Shown piece by piece: positions 24,321 to 34,102 of a stretch of DNA of 64,000 nucleotides (positions within the stretch are counted from its first letter, which is position 1; the number at the start of each line of letters is the position of its first letter). The stretch covers positions 62,001 through 126,000 of the forward strand of contig JAHJNL010000007.1 in NCBI GenBank assembly GCA_018820855.1. The letters are read 5' to 3'. Under the pieces are notes generated by a model. That model was not told the origin of the DNA, made no database searches, and was given only the letters and a program-made list of their open reading frames with translations. This DNA is from Pseudomonadota bacterium. GTDB lineage: Bacteria > Desulfobacterota > Desulfobulbia > Desulfobulbales > Desulfocapsaceae. The position numbers and the translations under genes were made by a program.

Positions 24321-27191
24321 TTAATGGAGTTGTTTAATGTAGTGATGTACTGAAGCCATGAGTTTTTCTTTATCAAGCTTAATGTGATACTCATTTACCC
24401 CCACAGCTTTTCCTTTGGCAACATCCTCCTCCCCGGCGAGCGTAGTCAAGGCGATAATCGGCATGGATGAAAAGCGAGGGTCTTTCCTTATGGTTTCTGT
24501 CAGCTGAAAACCATTCATGTTGGGCATCTCAATGTCTGTGACCACAATGGAGATTTCGTCACCATGCTCCTGTAGTAGATCCCAGGCAATAGCACCATCT
24601 TCTCCTTCAATGACATTGTAGCCTGATTCGGTCATATACGATTTCACCTGATTTCTGAAGAAATTGGAGTCTTCAGCTATAAGAATGGTAGGTACGGGCC
24701 CTCCTTCCTCTTCAACTTCATAGACTTCCTGATTTTCGAACCATTCAGGGTACAACGCACCTACTACCTCAAAAATGTCGACCAGCATGGTGGTCTGTCC
24801 ATCGATAATAGTAGAACCCATGATCCCAGGTTGTTTTAAGGTGACACCATCAATGGCTACTGAAATTTCCATTGCATCAATAGGTCCGATGGCCAGAAGA
24901 CCGACGATCTGCGAAGCTATATTAAAAACAATGACCAGAAGATTATCGTTATCTGCCAGGGGTTGAACCATGGCCACATCATCCACGGCAAGCAGGGAAA
25001 GGCTGCCGCCACGATATTGCATTACTTTTTTCCCGCCAAGTTCTTCTATATCACTCCGTTTTATTTTTTCTATACGTTCGACCTGATTGAGGGGAACAGC
25101 GAACTGTTCTTTCTCCGAACTTCTGAAGGTGAGGAGCGCTTGTTTATCTTTTTGGGCCTTAACCTTATCTTCTGCAGCCATGGCTACTTCGGTTGCCCTG
25201 TCTGTACCATCTATTGAAGTGAGATGTGCCATACGGGCAAGGTTTGTCACATCGAGGATAAGGGCTATGCGTCCATCTCCCATGATTGTTGCACCGGCAT
25301 AGCCTTTGCATTGCTGCAGATGTCTACCGAGTGGTTTGATGACAATTTCTTCAGAATCCTGCAGGCGATCAACAATGAGACCATATTTTAATGCACCGTT
25401 GGATACGACAACTATGTTTAAAGCACTGGAGGCAGCGTACCGTCTGTCAGAGTTGCTTCGTGCACCCTCGGCATCAACTGTGTTTATCTCACTCTCTTGA
25501 GTATTATCGTCCTCATTTTTAAAAAACGGCGACTCCTTGCCCCTGCGATCAGAGATACGCTCTCTTCTGTCTTGTTTATACTTATTTGTATTTATGTCAA
25601 AATAGGTTCTTTCAATACCCAGAACATCGGACAGGCGAATAAGAGGGAGTAGATTTCCACGCAGTCGGACAACTTCTGCATTACCCACTCGTTCAACACG
25701 TTCTTTTACATGCTTGGCAGGAATGCGTAGCAGCTCCTCAAGATTAACCTGGGGGATGGCATATCGTTCTCCTCCGGTCATAATTATTTGGCAGGGGATG
25801 ATAGCGAGTGTCAGCGGAAGTTTGATTGAAATGGTTGTTCCATGCCCCGGTTCGGAGATGATATCGACCTGGCCTCCGAGCTTGTCGAGATTTGTTTTGA
25901 CAACATCCATGCCGACGCCTCGACCTGAAACATCGGTTACCTGTTTGGCCATGGAAAAACCAGGCAGGAAAATGAGATTCACCTTCTCTTTATCCGACAT
26001 CAGCTGGAGCTGTTCAGCAGTGATCAGGCCTTTGGTAATGGCCGAGGCACCAAGAATGTTGCCGTCAAGTCCTTTCCCATCATCGCTGATTTCGATAACC
26101 ACCTGTCCAGCCTCATGATAGGCCTTGAGGATGACAAGACCTTTAGGCGATTTCCCTACACGGGCACGCTCATCAGGCATTTCAATGCCGTGATCAACGG
26201 AATTACGCACAAGATGAGTTAAAGGATCGTTGATCAATTCAATGATGGTTTTATCAAGTTCAACGTCTTTGCCGACAATGGTGAGGTCTATATTTTTACC
26301 AAGTTTGCTGGAGAGATCTCTAACTACCCGATTGAATTTATTAAAGACGTTGCCTATGGGCTGCATGCGGGTGAGCATGATTGCTTCTTGCAGTTCTGAG
26401 GTGATCAGGTCAATACGTTGTCCAACGACTTCGGCGTTGCGCACGTCATCTGAGGATATCGTCTGTAATAACTGATTACGACTGAGTACCAGTTCTCCGG
26501 CAAGGGTCATTAACGAGTCGAGCAGGCTGACATGAACCCGAATACTGGTATCCATCTTAACCGGATCCTGTTTTTTCGCGTTTCCTGTGGTGGAAGATGT
26601 TACAGAACTGGGTGTCGAGATTTCAGGTGTTGCTGCAATTTCTGCTGTTACCGAAGGTTCTGGAGGCGCGGTCACCACTGCTGGTTCTGGCGCAGGTTCA
26701 GGAATTGAAAATTCTTCAGGAGGAGTAGGGGCCATTTCCGCCTCTTCCTCGATATCTTCGGACAAGTATTCAGTGGGAACAGACTCAATTACAGCCTGGG
26801 GAACATTCCCTTCGACGATCTCATTTAGAGGAATCAAGTGGTCTTGAATGTCATAATCATTGCTGTTCTGGACATCTTCAATCATAGTCTGAAGTTTATC
26901 AGAGGCCTGCAGCAAAACATTGATGATTTCAGGATTGGGAATAAGCTTTCTGCTGCGGATCTGTCCCAGCACATTTTCCATGACATGTGACAGGTCCTGG
27001 ATGACTGTTAACCCCATGAATCCGGCTCCACCCTTGATAGAGTGGGCGGCGCGGAAAACCTTGTTGACTAGTTCTTCATCGATATCACTGCCTGCTTCTT
27101 CTATTTGCAGAAGATCGTTTTCTATATCGGCGAGATGCTCAAGTGATTCTTCTATGAAACCCTGTAGTATTTCGTCGTCTTCAATTTGCAT
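24321..27191 (-). CDS. cheA: CheA hybrid histidine kinase with two CheW domains and C-terminal receiver
   Basis: 956 residues. P1 Hpt with phospho-His about 50 (RAAHSIKGGAGFMGL); acidic Pro/Glu-rich linker (about 130-205); dimerisation helices; HATPase (HLVRNSVDHGIE, DDGKGLDG, SGRGVGMDVV); first CheW domain with a charged insertion rich in Arg/Asp (about 525-575); second CheW-like domain (about 680-815); and a receiver with phospho-Asp in VVTDIEMPNMNG (about 880). The two CheW domains and receiver place it among the hybrid CheA proteins often used in non-flagellar pathways such as pilus control. No flagellar or pilus gene is nearby, so the output is open. AAGGAG precedes the start. Confidence 0.94.
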   Translation of the reverse strand: MQIEDDEILQGFIEESLEHLADIENDLLQIEEAGSDIDEELVNKVFRAAHSIKGGAGFMGLTVIQDLSHVMENVLGQIRSRKLIPNPEIINVLLQASDKLQTMIEDVQNSNDYDIQDHLIPLNEIVEGNVPQAVIESVPTEYLSEDIEEEAEMAPTPPEEFSIPEPAPEPAVVTAPPEPSVTAEIAATPEISTPSSVTSSTTGNAKKQDPVKMDTSIRVHVSLLDSLMTLAGELVLSRNQLLQTISSDDVRNAEVVGQRIDLITSELQEAIMLTRMQPIGNVFNKFNRVVRDLSSKLGKNIDLTIVGKDVELDKTIIELINDPLTHLVRNSVDHGIEMPDERARVGKSPKGLVILKAYHEAGQVVIEISDDGKGLDGNILGASAITKGLITAEQLQLMSDKEKVNLIFLPGFSMAKQVTDVSGRGVGMDVVKTNLDKLGGQVDIISEPGHGTTISIKLPLTLAIIPCQIIMTGGERYAIPQVNLEELLRIPAKHVKERVERVGNAEVVRLRGNLLPLIRLSDVLGIERTYFDINTNKYKQDRRERISDRRGKESPFFKNEDDNTQESEINTVDAEGARSNSDRRYAASSALNIVVVSNGALKYGLIVDRLQDSEEIVIKPLGRHLQQCKGYAGATIMGDGRIALILDVTNLARMAHLTSIDGTDRATEVAMAAEDKVKAQKDKQALLTFRSSEKEQFAVPLNQVERIEKIKRSDIEELGGKKVMQYRGGSLSLLAVDDVAMVQPLADNDNLLVIVFNIASQIVGLLAIGPIDAMEISVAIDGVTLKQPGIMGSTIIDGQTTMLVDIFEVVGALYPEWFENQEVYEVEEEGGPVPTILIAEDSNFFRNQVKSYMTESGYNVIEGEDGAIAWDLLQEHGDEISIVVTDIEMPNMNGFQLTETIRKDPRFSSMPIIALTTLAGEEDVAKGKAVGVNEYHIKLDKEKLMASVHHYIKQLH

Positions 27192-27559
27192 AAGAGAGCT
27201 CCTTCCATAAGAAAGAAATTGGGAAGTTGTTAGGGTAGTTATTCAAAATGATTCAAATTATAAAGGAATACAATACGTTCCGTCTGTAAGTATTATTATT
27301 GTATATGTCGCTTTCTTGAATGTACAGCGAATTTTTCAAAAAAAAGAAGTGGGCAGAGAAGTAGCGTTTAAAAAAAGAGGGAGAAAAAGTGTCTGGAAAA
27401 AATAAAAAAGAATGAATCGGGATTTGTGCCACTAAGTGGTGCAATCATCATCTGCCGTAACACTTCGAAAGTGTTACATATATTATAGGGTGCAAATAAT
27501 ATTACGGCAGGATGATGATTGAACCAAGAATGGTCGGATGATACAAGGTGGTAGAAAAA
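27192..27559. other. Intergenic region with nested inverted repeats
   Basis: About 370 bases without a convincing gene between cheA and the FKBP gene, both on the minus strand. Its main content is the folded element at 27425-27521, described separately. Confidence 0.5.
27425..27521. repeat. Nested dyads: long inverted repeat enclosing a 9-bp hairpin
   Basis: CAATCATCATCTGCCGTAA (27442-27460) is mirrored at 27502-27521 with one extra base. Overlapping it, GTAACACTT pairs with AAGTGTTAC (27457-27477, 3-base loop). Just before, CCACT-A-AGTGG forms a short palindrome (27429-27439). Such stacking could be a cruciform, a structured RNA or a decayed mobile-element end. No coding potential is evident. 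Confidence 0.6.
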
Positions 27560-28003
27560 TCATCCTTTTGTAATATTGACAACAGTCAATTCATAATTGA
27601 GAGGATGACCGGCAAGGGGATGATTGTAGTCAATGATTATAGAATCGGTTTTGATTTCAACTATGGTCGCCGGTACCTGATGGTTAACGCCATCTCTTTC
27701 AACATTCATAGAAAGAAGCATACCGACCTTAGGTTCAATTTTATCAGTGAACTTCTGTTTGGGGATAGTGTGGAGGAGATCTTTGCGCCGGATACCAAAC
27801 CCTTCTTCAGGCTCAATGCGAATTTTGCGCATTTCTCCAACCTGCATACCCAGAATAATTCTTTGTATTGCCTGAGGAGTTTCTTGTTCGCCGATTTTGA
27901 TGATTCTGGGTTCGGATACGGTTGCAGTTTCAAAGACTGTGCCATTGTCGAGCGTTCCGACTAAGGAGACGGCAACGGTATCTTGTTTTTCTACCTGGTT
28001 CAT
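27560..28003 (-). CDS. FKBP-type peptidyl-prolyl isomerase, SlyD-like
   Basis: 147 residues with the SlyD fold order: an FKBP strand segment (VAVSLVGTLDNGTVFETA), an inserted flap domain (about 68-118, including GFGIRRKDLL and the KVGMLL turn), and the closing DYNHPLAGHPLNYELTV, the hallmark of SlyD-type FKBPs. It catalyses prolyl cis-trans isomerisation and acts as a chaperone in the cytoplasm. The His-rich metal-binding tail of E. coli SlyD is missing, so a role in nickel delivery is less likely. Confidence 0.93.
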   Translation of the reverse strand: MNQVEKQDTVAVSLVGTLDNGTVFETATVSEPRIIKIGEQETPQAIQRIILGMQVGEMRKIRIEPEEGFGIRRKDLLHTIPKQKFTDKIEPKVGMLLSMNVERDGVNHQVPATIVEIKTDSIIIDYNHPLAGHPLNYELTVVNITKG

Positions 28004-28334
28004 AAAAAGGACAATGCTCCCTGTTAAATAGAGTGAATAATAAAGGTTCTGCCAACTTGCTGAGACGAAAGTACTCTTTTTATCCGATCAGGATACCTTT
28101 GGCAATGTTTTGCTTGGTGCTCTCTGGAAGTTTTCAGGTTCTTCTTCCTTTGCGATAGAAAAAGCTGTTTCTTGACAAATGGGTGATACATGCATACATT
28201 ATTTCGCTTTATGATAGAAATGTAACGAATTGGCTCGTGGCGTACTCTTCAGCTCGCTGCGAATGGAACATAATGATTTGTTGATCTTATCCGCTCCAAT
28301 ATTTTTTCCAGGTAATCCCAAAAAGGTATGACGT
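28004..28334. other. Intergenic region between FKBP and hisI genes
   Basis: About 330 bases separating divergent genes. I see no gene, strong hairpin or clear promoter in it. Confidence 0.4.
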
Positions 28335-28907
28335 ATGATAATTACTTGTGAAAAGTACAAGGAGGCCATGGAGGCAGAGGAAGCCGAATGCCGTCATCCT
28401 GATGATTATTGTACAAGCAGAACATCCTGCATGATCAATTTTTTGGAAAAGGAGCGAAAACGAGAACAGGCACATGGCAAAGCGGACATGGATCATAAGA
28501 CATATTTAAAGGCTAAGACAGGTATGGTAGAGCTAGATTTTGCAAAAAGTAAGGATGGGTTGCTTCCTGCCATTGTACAGGATGCCGTAAGTGGAGAAGT
28601 ACTTATGCTGGCATATATCAATCAGGAATCCTGGAGAAAAACTATGGCAACCGGTAAGGCTCATTACTGGAGCAGATCGAGAAACAAACTATGGCTTAAA
28701 GGTGAGTCTTCTGGGCATGTTCAACTTATTCGTGATATCTTTGTCGATTGTGATCAGGATACTGTGGTTTTCAAAGTGGAACAGTTAGGTGGAGCTGCCT
28801 GCCATAAGGGATACAGGTCTTGTTTTTATCGTCGTATTGAAAATAATGAATTGCAGACAGTCGGTGAAAGGGTTTTTGATCCGGCTGTTGTTTATGGAAA
28901 TAAATGA
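28335..28907 (+). CDS. hisI: Phosphoribosyl-AMP cyclohydrolase with N-terminal Cys-containing extension
   Basis: 190 residues. The C-terminal part (about 63-180) is His[43 protein letters not shown], then the metal site DCDQDTVVF and [15 protein letters not shown]. It opens the ring of PR-AMP in histidine synthesis. The first 55-60 residues are an extra region with CEKY...CRHPDDYC...SC, not part of normal HisI (about 110-130 residues), which could bind metal or be a fused small protein. hisG follows at once, and engB overlaps hisG, so the three are probably co-transcribed. Confidence 0.93.
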   Translation: MIITCEKYKEAMEAEEAECRHPDDYCTSRTSCMINFLEKERKREQAHGKADMDHKTYLKAKTGMVELDFAKSKDGLLPAIVQDAVSGEVLMLAYINQESWRKTMATGKAHYWSRSRNKLWLKGESSGHVQLIRDIFVDCDQDTVVFKVEQLGGAACHKGYRSCFYRRIENNELQTVGERVFDPAVVYGNK

Positions 28908-28938
28908 TGGGCTCATTCCCCCCCAAAGGTTAATTGAT

Positions 28939-29823
28939 ATGGAGAACAAAATGCAGCAGCTGAAACTTGGCCTCCCCAAAGGAAGTCTAGAAAAAGCCAC
29001 TATTGAACTTTTTGAAAAAGCCGGATGGCTCATCAAACCAAAGTCACGCAACTATTTTCCCGAAATTGACGACCCTGAACTTGTCTGTTCAATTTGTCGT
29101 CCCCAGGAGATGTCTCGCTATGTTGAAAGCGGTATGCTTGATGCGGGTATCACAGGCAAGGATTGGACAATGGAGAATCAGTCAGAGGCAGTTATTGTCA
29201 GTGATCTCATTTACTCCAAGGTCAGCAGGAAGCCGACCCGATGGGTGATTGCCGTAAATGGCGAATCGGACATCAAATGTATTGAAGACCTGGAAGGAAA
29301 AAAAGTTGCCACTGAACTTATTAATGTGAGTAAGCGTTTTTTTGCCGAAAAAAATATTAATGTGGAAATCGAATTTTCCTGGGGAGCAACTGAGGCAAAG
29401 GTTGTTTCCGGGCTTGCAGATGCCATTGTTGAGGTCACTGAAACAGAGAGCACCATAAGGGCACATGGTTTGCGTGTAATATATGAACTGATGGAATCCA
29501 ATACCCAGTTTATTGCCAATAAGGACGCGTGGAATGATCCTTGGAAAAGAGAAAAGATCGAGAATATTGCCATGCTCCTTCAGGCTTCTCTCAATGCTGA
29601 CAGGATTGTCGGTCTCAAGATGAATGTTTCCCAGGCAAAACTTGATCAGATTATTGAATTATTACCCAGTCTCAACGCTCCGACCGTTGCCAATCTCTAT
29701 CATACAGACTGGTTTTCCGTGGAGACTGTGGTCTCTGAGGATGTGGTAAGAGACCTGATCCCAGCTTTGAAAAAAGGTGGTGCTGAAGGGATCATAGAAT
29801 ACCAACTCAGTAAGGTTATATGA
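28939..29823 (+). CDS. hisG: ATP phosphoribosyltransferase, long form
   Basis: 294 residues. It catalyses the first step of histidine synthesis (ATP + PRPP to PR-ATP). The catalytic part begins [22 protein letters not shown], with [14 protein letters not shown] and the PRPP-binding segment [19 protein letters not shown]. The C-terminal 80 residues ([20 protein letters not shown] onward) are the regulatory domain of the HisG-long type, which senses histidine and does not need HisZ. I took the ATG at 28939, with AAAGG upstream; the frame extends 50 residues further into hisI. Confidence 0.95.
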   Translation: MENKMQQLKLGLPKGSLEKATIELFEKAGWLIKPKSRNYFPEIDDPELVCSICRPQEMSRYVESGMLDAGITGKDWTMENQSEAVIVSDLIYSKVSRKPTRWVIAVNGESDIKCIEDLEGKKVATELINVSKRFFAEKNINVEIEFSWGATEAKVVSGLADAIVEVTETESTIRAHGLRVIYELMESNTQFIANKDAWNDPWKREKIENIAMLLQASLNADRIVGLKMNVSQAKLDQIIELLPSLNAPTVANLYHTDWFSVETVVSEDVVRDLIPALKKGGAEGIIEYQLSKVI

Positions 29824-30407
29824 AATTTATTGATATCAAGTTTTTACTGAGTGTTCATAAATTATCCCAATTACCACCACTCTCCCTGCCCGAGATAGCC
29901 TTTGCCGGGAGGTCCAATGTTGGCAAGTCTTCTTTGATCAATGTTCTGGTTGGCAGAAAAGCCTTGGTAAAAGTTAGTGGGCGACCCGGAAAAACGCAGG
30001 GGCTTAATTATTTCGAGATTGACGAGTCCGTCTATCTGGTAGATCTTCCAGGATATGGTTTTGCCAGGGTTTCAAAGGGGATGCAGGATAGCTGGCAATC
30101 TCTTATTACCAGTTATCTGGAAACACGTTCTACCCTTTGTTGTGTCGTAGTGATTATGGATATACGCCACGGACCCAAACCTCAGGACACTCAACTGATA
30201 TCCTGGCTGAAGCAACAGGACATTCCTTGTCTGCCGGTCTATACAAAAGTGGATAAATTATCTGGTAACGAAAGACAAAGAAATGCAGCAGTACTCGACG
30301 CCGGACACACTATCAATTCTTCAGAGAGGATACTCTTTTCTGCCAAAAGTGGTCAGGGAAAAGAAGAGCTGGAGAGAGCTCTTGCGTCTTTTGCGAAAAT
30401 AGATTAG
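29820..30407 (+). CDS. engB: Ribosome biogenesis GTPase EngB/YsxC
   Basis: 195 residues. GTPase motifs: G1 [11 protein letters not shown]3 DLPGYG, G4 TKVDKL, G5 SAKSGQG. It assists late assembly of the large ribosomal subunit. The start overlaps the hisG stop (ATGA), so translation is coupled. Usual length for the family. Confidence 0.95.
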   Translation: MKFIDIKFLLSVHKLSQLPPLSLPEIAFAGRSNVGKSSLINVLVGRKALVKVSGRPGKTQGLNYFEIDESVYLVDLPGYGFARVSKGMQDSWQSLITSYLETRSTLCCVVVIMDIRHGPKPQDTQLISWLKQQDIPCLPVYTKVDKLSGNERQRNAAVLDAGHTINSSERILFSAKSGQGKEELERALASFAKID

Positions 30408-30511
30408 CTTTCTTTTTCATAGGTATTTAGACCTATATAGTATGGATTGCGACTCGTTTTTGTCTAACGGCAGTCATCAGTTACAATGGATCCATGAAAG
30501 GGAGGCTATGT

Positions 30512-30790
30512 ATGCCACTTCGCTCCGATTGGCCATGCTGGGAAATCATGAAGTGTAATGATTCACAGGGGTGTCCGGCAAAGGAAAGTTCGTCAAAGCT
30601 TTGCTGGGAGATTATTAAGGAAGTTGATAGTTATTCTTTCAATATATGCAGAGATTGTCTTGTCTACGTCAGTAAACAGAAAAACTCTCAATTCAGCAAA
30701 GAAGAACTTTTGAGCATCATGGCTCAGAAGGGGGTGAACGTCTTGAATGGCGAACAATGTCCTAACTTCACAGGTTGCTGCGAAGAATAA
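30512..30790 (+). CDS. Small Cys-rich protein with CW-E-K-C modules
   Basis: 92 residues with nine Cys. It shows the repeated pattern PCWEIMKCN...CPAK, then LCWEII...CRDCLVYV, then QCPNFTGCCEE. Similar CW-[EK]-x-x-x-C modules occur in anaerobic bacteria both as short free proteins and fused to signalling proteins, where they probably bind metal; function unknown. I chose ATG 30512 because GGGAGG lies six bases before it; another in-frame ATG is at 30494. Ends before a two-way terminator. Confidence 0.75.
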   Translation: MPLRSDWPCWEIMKCNDSQGCPAKESSSKLCWEIIKEVDSYSFNICRDCLVYVSKQKNSQFSKEELLSIMAQKGVNVLNGEQCPNFTGCCEE

Positions 30791-30811
30791 ATTGTAGTCG
30801 GGCAAAACGTT

Positions 30812-30857
30812 AAAAAAAAGGAGTGATGATCGAAACGATCATCACTCCTATTTTTTA
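30812..30857. terminator. Bidirectional terminator between convergent genes
   Basis: AGGAGTGATGATCG (30819-30832) pairs perfectly with CGATCATCACTCCT (30836-30849), with an A-run before and a T-run after, serving both the small Cys-rich gene and lepA. Confidence 0.9.
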
Positions 30858-32648
30858 TTGTTCAGATTTCAGAACGGCTAAAAAAGCTTGCTGTGGGATA
30901 TCAACATTCCCGACAGTCTTCATTCGTTTTTTTCCTGCTTTTTGTTTTTCCAAGAGTTTCCGTTTCCGACTGATGTCACCACCATAACATTTTGCGGTTA
31001 CGTCTTTACGCAGGGCTGAAATGTTCGTTCGGGCCACAATGGAACCGCCAATAGCAGCTTGAATAGCAATTTTAAACATCTGCCTCGGAATTTCCTCTTT
31101 CAGCCTTTCGCAGGCATGAATACCGCGAGCTCTGGCCTTGGAGCGATGGACCAGTTGAGAGAGGGCATCGACAACCTCTCCGTTGACAAGAATGTCAAGT
31201 TTAACCAGGTCGCTTTTTCGATAGTCGTAAAGCTCGTAATCAAAAGAACCATAACCCTGAGTAACGGATTTGAGTTTGTCGTAAAAGTCATAGATCACTT
31301 CAGCCAGAGGCAGTTCACAGCTGAATTCTATCCTGCCTGGCATTGGGTAGTGGTAATTGGTGTTCTCTCCACGTCTCTCCATGCAAAGGGTCATAACGAC
31401 ACCCATGTACCGTTCGGGGATGAGAATAGTAGCCTTGATAAAGGGCTCCTCAACCCGATCAATCTGCATAGGATCTGGAAAGTAGGCAGGATTGTCCACT
31501 TCCAGAACGCTCTGGTCTCTTAAATAAAAAATGTATTTAACTGAAGGAACTGTTAAAATCAGTGAGATGTCAAACTCACGTTCAAGCCTTTCCTGAACAA
31601 CCTCAAGATGCAAGAGACCAAGGAATCCACAGCGGAAACCAAATCCTAGAGCAGCAGAGGAATCTTTTTGGAAGGTAAGTGCGGCATCATTGAGTTGCAG
31701 TTTTTCCAGAGCTGTTGCCAAATCTTCATATTCATCCGTTGATATGGGATAGATAGAAGAAAACACCACCTGCTGCACCTCTTTGAAGCCTTTTAGCGAT
31801 TCGGCACATGGATTCTCTTTCAGGGTGATGGTGTCCCCTGGACGGGTGTCGCTGATATTTTTCACTCCGGCGACAATATATCCGACTTGGCCGGCGCTCA
31901 AGGATTTGACCGGTTCTTTGATCACTTTGTAGACACCTACTTCTTCCACCCGGTACTCTGCTTTATTGGACATGAAGTAAATGATATCATTCTGTTTGAC
32001 GGTACCGTTCATGATTCTGCAGGAGATGATGGTTCCTCGGAAAGGATCATAGTTTGCATCAAAGATAAGGGCTTGCAGGGGAGCTTTCGGGTCTCCTTGC
32101 GGAGGTGGAATAAATTTGACGATTGCCTCCAGGATCTCTTTTACCCCCTCTCCGGTTTTTGCCGAGCAACGTTGGATTAATTCACCTTCCAGGCCAAGAT
32201 CTTCCTCTATCTGGTTGGATACCTTCTCTGGTTCTGCGGAGGGGAGGTCAATTTTATTGACGACCGGAATGATTTCCAGGTTGTTTTCCATGGCAAGGTA
32301 GAGATTGGCCAGGGTCTGTGCCTGAACACCCTGTGCTGCATCCACTAAGAGAAGAGCCCCCTCACAGGAACTGAGTGCCCGTGAAACTTCATAGCTAAAA
32401 TCAACATGACCCGGGGTATCCACAAGATTGAGACTGTACTCTTTTCCATCTTCGGCTATATAGGGGAGACAGATGGTCTGGCTTTTGATGGTGATTCCGC
32501 GTTCACGTTCAATGTCCATGTTATCCAGTAACTGGTCATGAAAATCGCGAGCACTCACCTGTTGACATAATTGAATCATGCGATCTGCAAGGGTGGATTT
32601 GCCATGATCTATATGGGCAATAATTGAAAAGTTACGTATGTTTTTCAT
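30855..32648 (-). CDS. lepA: Elongation factor 4 (LepA), ribosomal back-translocase GTPase
   Basis: 597 residues, the normal length. GTP-binding motifs: AHIDHGKSTLADR (G1), DTPGHVDF (G3), NKIDLPSA (G4). The EF-G-like domains are followed by the LepA-specific C-terminal domain ending KCYGGDISRKRKLLEKQKAGKKRMK. It binds ribosomes and affects translocation or assembly, mostly under stress. Encoded alone on the minus strand, convergent with the Cys-rich gene. Confidence 0.97.
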   Translation of the reverse strand: MKNIRNFSIIAHIDHGKSTLADRMIQLCQQVSARDFHDQLLDNMDIERERGITIKSQTICLPYIAEDGKEYSLNLVDTPGHVDFSYEVSRALSSCEGALLLVDAAQGVQAQTLANLYLAMENNLEIIPVVNKIDLPSAEPEKVSNQIEEDLGLEGELIQRCSAKTGEGVKEILEAIVKFIPPPQGDPKAPLQALIFDANYDPFRGTIISCRIMNGTVKQNDIIYFMSNKAEYRVEEVGVYKVIKEPVKSLSAGQVGYIVAGVKNISDTRPGDTITLKENPCAESLKGFKEVQQVVFSSIYPISTDEYEDLATALEKLQLNDAALTFQKDSSAALGFGFRCGFLGLLHLEVVQERLEREFDISLILTVPSVKYIFYLRDQSVLEVDNPAYFPDPMQIDRVEEPFIKATILIPERYMGVVMTLCMERRGENTNYHYPMPGRIEFSCELPLAEVIYDFYDKLKSVTQGYGSFDYELYDYRKSDLVKLDILVNGEVVDALSQLVHRSKARARGIHACERLKEEIPRQMFKIAIQAAIGGSIVARTNISALRKDVTAKCYGGDISRKRKLLEKQKAGKKRMKTVGNVDIPQQAFLAVLKSEQ

Positions 32649-33053
32649 AATAAATCGTTAGTTGTGAGCGGGGTTGTGAATTATTACTTTATGAACAGAG
32701 CAGAATAAGGTGAAAAAGTTATGCCTTCTAGCATATAACCGAAAACAATAAAATAGAATTTTATCCATTCTTCGTGCTATGGTAACATATCGGTGAGATT
32801 TAATAAAAAAAACAAATTGTATCTTTGGATATTCTGGTATCCGTGGATATTCTGATTGCCTTTTCCAGGCACAGGGGTAATAATGTATAGTTCCGTCCAC
32901 CTATTATATCACTATTTGGAGAATCTGTCCTGTATGGTGTCTGACGAAATTAACTCTTTTCAGAGTTTGACAAAAGCAGACCTTTGATTTCATCTGTATT
33001 TGTGTGCAATCCCAAAACGCTGACCCAGTTGCGCTTATTAAGAGATAGAGGAT
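32649..33053. other. Divergent intergenic region between lepA and sigma factor gene
   Basis: About 400 bases. No gene is convincing. GGATATTCTG occurs twice about 20 bases apart (near 32826 and 32847). No strong promoter match stands out. Confidence 0.4.
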
Positions 33054-34022
33054 ATGAGTTCCCATAAAAAGAAAGAATCAGGTGATCCAACAGAGCCGCA
33101 GTTACATCCTCTGGTTGCTTTGCCTGAAGATAACCATCTTCCCGTACTGAGCAATCCTGCATTGCATCGTTATCTTCAGGAGATCAGTCAGTATGAACTC
33201 CTCAGTCGTGAAGAAACAGATGAGCTCTCTATCAAATTTCGTGAAAATGGCGATCAGGATGCAGCCTACAGGCTGGTCTCTGCCAATCTTCGACTTGTGG
33301 TCAAGGTAGCCATGGATTTCCAGAAGTATTGGATGCAGAACTTTATGGATTTGATCCAGGAGGGAAATGTCGGTCTGGTCCAGGCGACCAAAAAGTTTGA
33401 TCCCTATCGAGGTGTGAAGTTTTCCTATTATGCTGCCTATTGGATTCGAGCCTATATCCTTAAGTTTATAATGGATAATTGGCGAATGGTTAAAATCGGA
33501 ACAACTCAGGCACAACGGAAACTGTTTTTCTCTCTGAACAAAGAAAAAAGATTGCTTGAATCCCAAGGATTCAAACCCGAAGTGAAGCTTCTTGCACAAA
33601 GGCTCAATGTCAAAGAAACCGAAGTCATTGAGATGAGCCAAAGGATGGACAGCTGGGATGTCTCATTAGAAAGTCCTGTGCGATCGGATTCCGATGATGA
33701 ACAGAAAAACTTTATTCCCACCAATGGACCTGCTATTGAAGATGTTGTAGCCGGAGACGAAATGAAAAGTCGTCTTGGTGAGTTACTTGCCATACTTAAA
33801 GAAAAACTGAATGATAAAGAAACAATGATCCTTGAAGAAAGATTACTTACCGATGAACCGCTTACTCTGCAGACCATTGCAGACCGTTTTGGTATCTCCA
33901 GAGAACGGGTTCGTCAAATAGAAGTTAATCTTTTGAAGAAAATGAAGAAGTATCTTGAGGCAGAGATGCCAGATATTATAGATTTTTTTGACGGAAAACG
34001 AATGATTCGAAAGGGAGGCTGA
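33054..34022 (+). CDS. rpoH: RpoH-like (sigma-32 family) RNA polymerase sigma factor
   Basis: 322 residues. Region 2 has LVVKVAMDFQKYWMQNFMDLIQEGNVGLVQATKKFDPYRGVKFSYYAAYWIR. Just after it comes the RpoH box, here TTQAQRKLFFSLNKEKR, which separates heat-shock sigma factors from RpoD. Region 4 ends with the HTH ISRERVRQIEVNLLKKMK. It should direct polymerase to heat-shock genes. AGAGGAT precedes the ATG. About 35 residues before region 1.2 are rich in His and Pro and probably flexible. Confidence 0.9.
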   Translation: MSSHKKKESGDPTEPQLHPLVALPEDNHLPVLSNPALHRYLQEISQYELLSREETDELSIKFRENGDQDAAYRLVSANLRLVVKVAMDFQKYWMQNFMDLIQEGNVGLVQATKKFDPYRGVKFSYYAAYWIRAYILKFIMDNWRMVKIGTTQAQRKLFFSLNKEKRLLESQGFKPEVKLLAQRLNVKETEVIEMSQRMDSWDVSLESPVRSDSDDEQKNFIPTNGPAIEDVVAGDEMKSRLGELLAILKEKLNDKETMILEERLLTDEPLTLQTIADRFGISRERVRQIEVNLLKKMKKYLEAEMPDIIDFFDGKRMIRKGG

Positions 34023-34102
34023 TGAAGTAAAAGTGGCAGTCTGCTTTTATTTGTCTGTTTTTTTTCAGATCTCCGTCGTTACATGAGAGAGCAAATTACA
34101 TT

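Noticed and set aside
26587-26847. Long plus-strand frames inside cheA and other minus-strand genes
   Set aside because: Low-complexity shadows of the real gene on the other strand.
32820-32860. Repeated GGATATTCTG as a CRISPR-like or phage site
   Set aside because: Only two 10-base copies with no spacer regularity.
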